A stretch of DNA of 5,683 nucleotides from an uncultured Collinsella sp. (GTDB lineage Bacteria > Actinomycetota > Coriobacteriia > Coriobacteriales > Coriobacteriaceae). The stretch is taken from positions 1-5,683 of the forward strand of contig CAJLTA010000046.1 in NCBI GenBank assembly GCA_905209455.1. The letters are read 5' to 3'. Shown here in pieces: positions 1 to 5,683 of this stretch. The notes beneath the pieces were generated by a model that was given only the letters and a program-made list of their open reading frames with translations, was not told the DNA's origin and searched no databases. The translations under genes were made by a program, and so were the position numbers. Each line of letters begins with the position of its first letter. Position 1 is the first letter of the stretch.

Positions 1-231
1 CGGGATTGGTCAAAATAGTTTGACTATTAGCGGCTAAAATCGCCCGGCGCTAACAGGTGCTGATTTTACTCGTTCACTTCTCGGAAAAACATTCACCCTC
101 GATATGCTGTCGGCTTCTCTTTGGTTGCCAAGATTTAAACGGCATGCCGTGAAGGGCGGTAGCGACGTTGTTGCTGCTTCGTCTTATCTAGTAAATGAGG
201 TGGCGTGCAGCCCAAGCCCTTTGGCTGTCGA
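1..231. other. Intergenic region without a supported gene
   Basis: All three plus-strand frames hit stops within the first 36 bases, and no frame on either strand gives a convincing protein. The region lies downstream of the minus-strand ABC operon. It holds short inverted repeats: GTCAAA (9-14) with TTTGAC (19-24), TTAGC (27-31) with GCTAA (33-37), and TAAAATC (35-41) with GATTTTA (62-68). There is also a loop-less palindrome ACGGCATGCCGT at 139-150. None of these makes a convincing intrinsic terminator for the ABC operon, because no T-rich run follows in the minus direction. Confidence 0.6.
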
Positions 232-930
232 TTACAGGTCGCGCGCTCGATAGACCTTGGTGCTGACAGCGCAGCTGATTGCACATAGCGCGAGGGCCAG
301 TACGGCAATTCCTGCGCACAGACCGCCAAGGACGGCAGGATCGGGATTCGCTCCGGCAATCGACATGAGCCAGTTGCTGATGGGGTTGGAGGAGCTCAGC
401 GTGGCCATGGTGCCGCAACCAAGCAGGGCAAACAGGCCAACGGATAGGCGCAGCGCCTCCATGTGACCAAATCGAAAGAACAGCGGCTGCGCCAAAAACA
501 CCATCATGAGGGAGATGAGCATCGATGCTGCCGAGGCGATTGCGATTTCAAAGACCGTCTGTCCCGTCGAAGGAATGCCCGCGCTGTTGAAGAGCGGGAT
601 GGAGGCGATGCTCAAAAGCGTAGCTGCACATGCCATGACGGCGGAGAAGACAATAACGCTCAGGTAGCGTGCGCGGATGATGTCTTTGCGCGAGAAGGGC
701 AGCGTTGCCCGGTAGCGCTCCCAACCGTTTTGATTGTCGAAACCGGCCAGTGAGTTCATGACTATGATGGGCGACATGGCACTGACGGCGCAGGCGCCGG
801 CGCTCATACCGGAATCGCCATCCGACGCGTTGACGAGCGTCAGCACAACGAAGATGAACAAGCCGACGCCCGCAATGCTCGGGATGAGCGTGCGAACGAT
901 GGCGAGTTCGGACATAAAGGCGCGTTTCAT
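232..930 (-). CDS. ABC-2 type transporter permease, YtrC/D-like
   Basis: This 232-residue integral membrane protein is the likely channel-forming partner of the ATPase encoded just upstream. About six hydrophobic segments are visible, near residues 16-34, 46-63, 89-114, 126-150, 160-178 and 199-222. Between helices 2 and 3 lies ERYRATLPFSRKDIIRARYL (71-90). This matches the conserved 'LP(V/F)SR..I..ARYL' cytoplasmic motif of ABC-2 permeases (ABC2_membrane_5 type, from family knowledge). There is no signal peptide or solute-binding domain, so export or a membrane-sensing role is likelier than import. The ATG at 928-930 overlaps the ATPase stop as ATGA, and AAGGGG sits 7 bases upstream, which supports this start over Met6. 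The short overlap implies translational coupling. The stop is TAA at 232-234. The substrate cannot be read from the sequence. Confidence 0.85.
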   Translation of the reverse strand: MKRAFMSELAIVRTLIPSIAGVGLFIFVVLTLVNASDGDSGMSAGACAVSAMSPIIVMNSLAGFDNQNGWERYRATLPFSRKDIIRARYLSVIVFSAVMACAATLLSIASIPLFNSAGIPSTGQTVFEIAIASAASMLISLMMVFLAQPLFFRFGHMEALRLSVGLFALLGCGTMATLSSSNPISNWLMSIAGANPDPAVLGGLCAGIAVLALALCAISCAVSTKVYRARDL

Positions 931-1808
931 TCCGAAGCCCCTTTCAGTATGAGGCGCAGATAGTCATCAATGGTTGCCCGATCGCAGGGAATCTCGGGAA
1001 AGGCCTCGAGCGTTTCGCGACGGTTGGGTACGAGTACGTCCACGCTGTAGGCGTGACGGGCGGCACGGGCGCCTTCGACGCAAGCCATAAGCTCGGCAGC
1101 CTGCGATTGGGTGCAGTGGGCGATGCCGGCGCGGTCGGTAATGTCCTCGCGCGGCAGGTCAAAAATAATCGAGCCATTATCGATGCAGATGACGCGATCA
1201 GCGGTGCGATCGAGGTCGGACGTAATGTGGCTCGAGAGCAGCACACTGTGCTGGCCGTCGGCGACAAAGGCAAGCAGCTCATCAAGCAGTTCCTCGCGTG
1301 CCATGGGATCGAGGCCCGCGGTGGCTTCGTCCAAAACGAGCAGCTTGGCCTTGTGACTGAGCGCACAGGCAAGCTGCAGTTTCATGCCCATGCCGCGGGA
1401 GAGGTCCTTGACCTTTGTCTTGGGATCGAGGCCAAATCGGTTGATGAATCCGGCGAACGTTTCGCGGTCCCACGTGGGGTACGCTGGGCCTACGAGCGAC
1501 TCGATCTGGCCCACCTTGAGCGTGGAGGGGAAGGGGCACGTGTCCAGGACAAGACCGACGCGGGAGCGTAGATGGCGTTGCGACTCATCGGGCGCGTCGG
1601 CGCCACAGCGCTGCCCAAACAGGTGCACTTCGCCGGCATCGAGCTTTATAAGCCCGAGAGCAGCTCGAATCGTCGTTGTTTTGCCAGCACCGTTGGCACC
1701 AACAAAGCCGATGATCTGGCCAGGCTCCACGGCAAGCGTGACGTCGCGCAGCGAAAAGCGGTCGCTTACAGCGTGTGAGATGCCTTTGAGTTCAAGCAAG
1801 TTTTGCAT
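927..1808 (-). CDS. ABC transporter ATP-binding protein, YtrB/BcrA-like
   Basis: This 293-residue cytoplasmic ATPase is likely to power the permease encoded downstream. The nucleotide-binding domain spans about residues 5-220. Visible motifs are Walker A GANGAGKTT (37-45), signature LSRGM (136-140, the LSGGQ variant seen in YtrB-like ATPases), Walker B LLVLDEAT (156-163), D-loop GLDP (165-168) and switch histidine in SSH (192-194). The stretch after beta strand VGLVLD has no obvious Q-loop glutamine. Asp89 seems to sit where YtrB-like proteins often carry an acidic residue. Residues 225-293 form a C-terminal extension of unknown role. The ATG at 1806-1808 has AGAAAGG 7 bases upstream and lies 23 bases after the repressor stop. 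The TGA stop overlaps the permease ATG. Family assignment is firm; the transported substrate is unknown. Confidence 0.92.
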   Translation of the reverse strand: MQNLLELKGISHAVSDRFSLRDVTLAVEPGQIIGFVGANGAGKTTTIRAALGLIKLDAGEVHLFGQRCGADAPDESQRHLRSRVGLVLDTCPFPSTLKVGQIESLVGPAYPTWDRETFAGFINRFGLDPKTKVKDLSRGMGMKLQLACALSHKAKLLVLDEATAGLDPMAREELLDELLAFVADGQHSVLLSSHITSDLDRTADRVICIDNGSIIFDLPREDITDRAGIAHCTQSQAAELMACVEGARAARHAYSVDVLVPNRRETLEAFPEIPCDRATIDDYLRLILKGASE

Positions 1809-1831
1809 GGTATAGCCTTTCTTGCAGATGG

Positions 1832-2212
1832 CTACTGCATGGTTTCGGGGGCTACCAGGTCGAGCATCTCGTGCAGTTTGTCGCGCGTGACGCCCAGGGT
1901 TTCGGCTTGGCTCGCCGCTTTCGCAAGCAGCTCTTCGATATGGCAGAGCTGGTTTTCGCGCAAAAGCTCCTGGTTGCCCTCGGCGACAAAACAGCCCTTG
2001 CCCTGCACGGTGCAGATAAAGCCAAGCTGCTCCAAGTCGGCGTAGGCGCGCTTGGTGGTGATGACGCTCACGCCCAGGTCGCTCGCGAGTGCACGGATGC
2101 TGGGGAGTTTGGCTCCCGCAGCGAGCGTGCCCGATAAGATCTGAGCTTTGACCTGCGAGGTTATCTGCTCGTAGATGGGCTTATCGCTCGAATTGGATAG
2201 GATGATGTCCAC
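1832..2212 (-). CDS. GntR-family transcriptional regulator, YtrA subfamily
   Basis: This 126-residue DNA-binding protein is the probable repressor of its own operon. The winged helix-turn-helix covers residues 11-77. It begins with KPIYEQITSQVKAQILSG, continues through LPSIRALASDLGVSVITTK (37-55, the helix-turn-helix) and ends in the wing GKGCFVA (71-77). Only about 50 residues follow, predicted helical. This matches the YtrA subfamily, which has a short dimerisation tail instead of a large effector-binding domain. The start is GTG at 2210-2212, chosen because AAGGAG (complement of 2218-2223) lies 5 bases upstream. It is the first gene of the minus-strand operon. YtrA-type genes paired with ABC transporters usually autoregulate and in some firmicutes respond to cell-envelope antibiotics. 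That role here is inference. Confidence 0.92.
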   Translation of the reverse strand: MDIILSNSSDKPIYEQITSQVKAQILSGTLAAGAKLPSIRALASDLGVSVITTKRAYADLEQLGFICTVQGKGCFVAEGNQELLRENQLCHIEELLAKAASQAETLGVTRDKLHEMLDLVAPETMQ

Positions 2213-2239
2213 AGCGGCTCCTTAGCTGTTGGGCTACAT

Positions 2240-2284
2240 GTGTATATAACCGGTAAGCACAGTATATATACACTATGCACAGTA
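2240..2284. promoter_or_regulatory. Candidate GntR (YtrA-type) operator: inverted and direct repeats
   Basis: GTGTATATA (2240-2248) and TATATACAC (2265-2273) form a perfect 9-bp inverted repeat around a 16-base spacer. GTATATATAC (2262-2271) is itself a palindrome. In addition GCACAGTA occurs twice (2257-2264 and 2277-2284) exactly 20 bases apart, or 10 of 11 bases if the preceding TA(A/T) is included. All of these overlap the -10 and predicted start of the divergent repressor operon. That position suits autorepression by the GntR protein. Binding is inferred, not shown. Confidence 0.55.
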
Positions 2285-2290
2285 ATGCAA
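2261..2290 (-). promoter_or_regulatory. Promoter of the GntR-ABC operon
   Basis: Read on the minus strand, TTGCAT (complement of 2285-2290) and TATACT (complement of 2261-2266) are separated by 18 bases. They fit a housekeeping -35/-10 pair. A start near 2254 would leave a leader of about 40 bases before the GTG start. An alternative -10, TATATA with a 16-base spacer, overlaps it. The elements are embedded in the operator repeats described separately. Confidence 0.6.
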
Positions 2291-2374
2291 GAGGTAAATA
2301 CGGATTGGGCCGGCTACCCAGGTCCCAACTGATGAATTTGTCCTGATAGGCGCTCTAGAGCGGGATTTCGCGGC

Positions 2375-2380
2375 TACAAT
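2375..2380 (+). promoter_or_regulatory. prfC: Possible -10 element for prfC
   Basis: TACAAT at 2375-2380 is a good -10 hexamer placed 48 bases before the chosen prfC ATG, and would give a leader of about 40 nt. No clear -35 is seen 16-18 bases upstream. That position is instead occupied by a perfect palindrome, CGCTCTAGAGCG (2351-2362). The call rests on the -10 alone. Confidence 0.35.
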
Positions 2381-2427
2381 AGGGCGGTTACATCGACGTA
2401 ATGCACTCAATGCAAGAAAGGATCCGC

Positions 2428-4041
<1,614 letters not shown>

Positions 4042-4047
4042 CGCATC

Positions 4048-4080
4048 GGCGCGGTGACCCTGCGGGGCTGCCGCGCCATT
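4048..4080 (+). terminator. Hairpin after prfC, possible weak terminator
   Basis: GGCGCGG (4048-4054) and CCGCGCC (4071-4077) form a perfect 7-bp GC stem 6 bases after the prfC stop. The 16-base loop contains a smaller CCC/GGG hairpin. Only ATTTACTT follows, so the T-tract is poor. It may terminate inefficiently, or act as a 3' stabilising hairpin with some read-through into the next operon. Confidence 0.5.
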
Positions 4081-4083
4081 TAC

Positions 4084-4112
4084 TTGCCTGATGCCGTGTG
4101 AGCGGCTATCAT
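4084..4112 (+). promoter_or_regulatory. Promoter of the transporter-SDR operon
   Basis: TTGCCT (4084-4089) and TATCAT (4107-4112) are separated by exactly 17 bases. They match the sigma-70-type consensus at 4 of 6 and 5 of 6 positions. A start near 4119 would give a structured leader of about 79 nt before the transporter ATG. That is long enough to hold the hairpin and tail described next. Confidence 0.55.
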
Positions 4113-4141
4113 ACCCACCGTCGTCTCAAGACCGGGGCGTC

Positions 4142-4191
4142 CGAGCAGTTCGGGTCCGATATCCTGCTCGTTAAACCTAAAACCAAAGGAG
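4142..4191 (+). ncRNA. Candidate preQ1-I-like riboswitch in the transporter leader
   Basis: CGAGCAG (4142-4148) pairs perfectly with CTGCTCG (4164-4170), closing a 15-base loop. The loop begins TTC (4149-4151), as in preQ1-I aptamers, followed by GGGT (4152-4155). Downstream is an A-rich tail starting TTAAA, with ACC at 4175-4177 and again at 4182-4184. Either ACC can pair with GGT of the loop to give an H-type pseudoknot. The second ACC directly abuts the Shine-Dalgarno AAAGGAG (4185-4191), which suits translational control. Loop TCC (4155-4157) could also pair with GGA of the Shine-Dalgarno. The gene it precedes belongs to the queuosine-precursor transporter family, the expected target. Against it, the 7-bp stem and 15-base loop exceed the usual dimensions, and the match was judged by eye. 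Confidence 0.4.
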
Positions 4192-4197
4192 TACATA

Positions 4198-4920
4198 ATG
4201 ATCAAGAAGGTCATGGAGGACTACAAGGTCCTGTTGCGGAGCATTCCCGCGGCAACGGTTTCGCTGTTTTTCGTGAGTGTCATCATGATGAACCTGCTGG
4301 CCAACAAAGAGCTCATCAGCTTGCCGTATCTGGCACTCGATTGCGGCTTTGTGGTGAGCTGGGTTTCGTTTTTATGCCAGGACATGATCTGCAAACGCTT
4401 TGGCGCCAAGGCATCCATCAAAATCTCTATCCTCGCGCTGCTGGTCAACCTGGCCGTGAGCCTGTGCTTTTGGGCATGCTCGCTCACGCCCGGTATGTGG
4501 GGCGCCTACTACGACACGGGCATGATCGAGGTTAACACTGCCCTTAACGCTACCATCGGTGGCACCTGGTACGTGGTGCTGGGCTCTTCGCTGGCAATGC
4601 TCGTCTCTGCCGTGGTTAACTCCACGCTCAACCAGTCGCTCGGCCGCATGCTCAAAAAGAATAATTTTGCGAGCTTCGCCTTCCGTTCCTATGTGTCTAC
4701 GGGTGTTGGCCAGTTTATCGACAACCTGGTCTTTGCCATTGTGGTGAGCCACACGTTCTTTGGTTGGACCTGGGTGCAGGTCCTTATGTGCTCGCTGACC
4801 GGCGCTGTCGCCGAGCTGCTGTGCGAGGTCTTCCTGAGCCCCGTGGGCTACAAGGTCGTGCGCGGCTGGGAGCGCGAGAATGTGGGTTCCGAGTACCTCG
4901 AGCGCCACGCAACCGCCTAA
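4198..4920 (+). CDS. VUT/YhhQ-family queuosine precursor transporter
   Basis: This 240-residue membrane protein of the VUT family (COG1738, formerly DUF165) is the family of E. coli YhhQ, which imports queuosine precursors such as preQ0 and preQ1. About six hydrophobic helices lie near residues 14-34, 45-62, 74-96, 123-143, 166-186 and 190-212. Family-like motifs are MNLLANKEL (31-39), the DCG..VS.VSFL.QD segment (48-62), FRSYVSTGVGQFIDNLVFA (162-180) and ELLCEVFLSPVGYKVV (206-221). The charged tail 222-240 is cytoplasmic-like. The ATG at 4198 has AAAGGAG 6 bases upstream. It is followed by the SDR gene after 9 bases. Regulation by a preQ1-responsive leader is plausible. Family assignment is secure; which precursor it carries (preQ0, preQ1, queuine or queuosine) cannot be told from the sequence. 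Confidence 0.9.
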   Translation: MIKKVMEDYKVLLRSIPAATVSLFFVSVIMMNLLANKELISLPYLALDCGFVVSWVSFLCQDMICKRFGAKASIKISILALLVNLAVSLCFWACSLTPGMWGAYYDTGMIEVNTALNATIGGTWYVVLGSSLAMLVSAVVNSTLNQSLGRMLKKNNFASFAFRSYVSTGVGQFIDNLVFAIVVSHTFFGWTWVQVLMCSLTGAVAELLCEVFLSPVGYKVVRGWERENVGSEYLERHATA

Positions 4921-4929
4921 GGAGCAAGT

Positions 4930-5610
4930 ATGCGGGTTTTGATCACGGGCGCTTCGGGCGGTATCGGAGCCGCGTGCGTGCAGCGCTTTTTGGACGAGGG
5001 CCACGAGGTCGTGGGCTTTGATCTGCTGCCGACGGCGATCGAACACGAGCGCTACCGCCATCTGATCGTTGATGTACGCGAGCCGGACTCGTTTCCAGGC
5101 GATCTTGAACCCCAGGTAATCGTGAACGTTGCCGGTACGCAGGATTCGGCCGACGATATTGCTGCCAACCTGCGTGGCACCATCAACGTGACCGAGCACT
5201 ACGCCTTTGTGGGGGAGGGGCTTGCCGCCAAGCCTGCGCCGGCTATCAAATCCGTGGTCAATGTGGGGTCGGCGAGCGGGCATACGGGATCGGAGTTTCC
5301 CGCCTATGCCGCCAGCAAGGGTGGCGTTATCGCCTACACCAAGAACCTTGCAAACCGTCTGGCGCCGCAGGCCATCGCCAACAGTGTGGACCCGGGTGGC
5401 GTTATCACGCCGCTCAACCGTTGTGTGATGGAAGACGAGCACCTGTGGAACCAGATTATGGAGCTCACGCCGCTTAAGCGCTGGGCCACTGCCCAAGAGA
5501 TCGCCGAGTGGATCTACTTTGTGGGCGTGACCAACCGGTTTATGACCGGGCAGAGCCTGCTGATCGATGGGGGCGAGGCCGGCCGCACACAATTTATTTG
5601 GCCCGAATAG
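4930..5610 (+). CDS. Short-chain dehydrogenase/reductase (SDR), classical type
   Basis: This 226-residue NAD(P)-dependent oxidoreductase is soluble with a Rossmann fold. The cofactor motif TGASGGIG (6-13) sits at the N-terminus. Asp31 at the end of the second strand (VVGFD) suggests NAD(H) rather than NADP(H). NVAG (66-69) replaces the usual NNAG. Catalytic residues are Ser114 in NVGSASG (111-117), and Tyr126 and Lys130 in YAASK (126-130). DPGGVITPL (154-162) and the C-terminal MTGQSLLIDGG (205-215) are typical. At 226 residues it is about 20 shorter than common 3-oxoacyl-ACP reductase-like members. The missing part seems to be in the loops between strands 2 and 4. The ATG at 4930 has AAGGAG (4919-4924) overlapping the transporter stop codon, so the two genes are almost surely co-translated. 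The substrate is unknown; a link to queuosine metabolism is only suggested by the operon. Confidence 0.9.
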   Translation: MRVLITGASGGIGAACVQRFLDEGHEVVGFDLLPTAIEHERYRHLIVDVREPDSFPGDLEPQVIVNVAGTQDSADDIAANLRGTINVTEHYAFVGEGLAAKPAPAIKSVVNVGSASGHTGSEFPAYAASKGGVIAYTKNLANRLAPQAIANSVDPGGVITPLNRCVMEDEHLWNQIMELTPLKRWATAQEIAEWIYFVGVTNRFMTGQSLLIDGGEAGRTQFIWPE

Positions 5611-5628
5611 GAAACGCGCCCGATGGAA

Positions 5629-5683
5629 TGAACTGCCTCCCATTTCTTGGACATGAGAAATGGGAGGCTTTTTATGCGTGTCG
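5629..5683 (+). mobile_element. Probable left end of an IS3-family (IS150-group) element, truncated by the window
   Basis: From 5629 the sequence reads TGAACTGCCTCCCATTTC, then TTGGACA at 5648-5653 (first T at 5647). This closely resembles the terminal inverted repeat of IS150-group elements as I remember it, which starts TGTACTGCACCCATTTTG and continues with TTGGAC. An ATG at 5674 lies 45 bases inside this end, a usual place for orfA of IS3-family elements. GGGAGG (5662-5667) is 6 bases upstream of it. Only MRV plus one base is visible, so the transposase cannot be confirmed. The alternative is a plain terminator followed by an unrelated gene. Confidence 0.5.
5635..5673 (+). terminator. Perfect 13-bp hairpin with T-tract after the SDR gene
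   Basis: The arms 5635-5647 (GCCTCCCATTTCT) and 5656-5668 (AGAAATGGGAGGC) pair perfectly around the 8-base loop TGGACATG. They are followed at once by TTTTT (5669-5673). This has the form of a strong intrinsic terminator 24 bases after the SDR stop. The same bases also look like the end of an insertion sequence, so termination may be a borrowed function. Confidence 0.75.

Noticed and set aside
139..150. Palindrome ACGGCATGCCGT as a terminator of the ABC operon
   Set aside because: It has almost no loop if fully paired, and only TTTAAATCTT follows on the minus strand, so it is too weak to call. It also lies over 80 bases beyond the permease stop.
203..228. CAGCC/GGCTG hairpin just after the permease stop as a terminator
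   Set aside because: The stem is only about 5 bp with a bulge, and no T-run follows in the minus direction.
1053..1571. A 172-codon plus-strand frame opposite the ABC ATPase
   Set aside because: The minus-strand ATPase in this interval has all ABC motifs; the plus-strand product is an antisense shadow.
2262..2271. TATATA repeats read as a plus-strand prfC promoter
   Set aside because: No -35 hexamer is placed suitably on the plus strand, and the site is about 160 bases before prfC. The minus-strand reading gives a better hexamer pair.
4141..4154. CCGA/TCGG small hairpin in the transporter leader as the main structure
   Set aside because: It is only 4 bp and competes with the perfect 7-bp stem 4142-4148/4164-4170. 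It could be an alternative fold but does not stand on its own.
4372..5643. A 423-codon minus-strand open frame opposite the transporter and SDR genes
   Set aside because: It spans two well-supported plus-strand genes plus their junction and part of the hairpin at 5635. It has no family motifs and is explained by codon bias in the real genes.

Overview
The window is a moderately GC-rich (by eye roughly 58-60%) bacterial chromosome segment. It is densely coded and has long GC-rich shadow frames. Gene content and protein flavour fit a gut actinobacterium of the Coriobacteriia, for example Collinsella. That assignment is an inference, because no rRNA or other decisive marker is present.

Left part, minus strand (232-2212): a compact three-gene operon read right to left. 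It encodes a YtrA-type GntR repressor, an ABC transporter ATPase and a six-helix ABC-2 type permease. ATPase and permease overlap by four bases (ATGA). The operon starts from a promoter at about 2261-2290 that lies inside a dense set of inverted and direct repeats, the likely autoregulatory operator. Positions 1-231 hold no gene that I can support, only a few short inverted repeats.

Centre, plus strand (2428-4041): prfC, peptide chain release factor 3, complete and with all GTPase motifs. It is transcribed divergently from the GntR operon and followed by a GC-rich hairpin with a poor T-tract.

Right part, plus strand (4198-5610): a two-gene operon. The first gene is a VUT/YhhQ-family queuosine-precursor transporter (COG1738). 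The second is a short-chain dehydrogenase/reductase whose Shine-Dalgarno overlaps the transporter stop codon. The leader before the transporter has a promoter-like pair about 80 nt upstream, then a hairpin and an A-rich tail running into the ribosome binding site. This layout resembles a preQ1-type riboswitch, which is the regulator expected for this transporter family.

Right edge (5629-5683): only 18 bases after the SDR stop there is a sequence closely resembling the left terminal repeat of an IS3-family (IS150-group) insertion sequence. The same bases form a perfect 13-bp hairpin followed by TTTTT. Its right arm contains a GGGAGG ribosome binding site for an ATG at 5674 that runs off the window. 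The hairpin could therefore end the SDR transcript and also shield the transposase start from read-through translation.

The most interesting items are the candidate riboswitch, the unassigned SDR coupled to a queuosine-precursor transporter, the layered operator of the GntR operon, and the hairpin at the insertion-sequence end. I found no CRISPR array, tRNA, rRNA or clearly novel multi-gene defence system.
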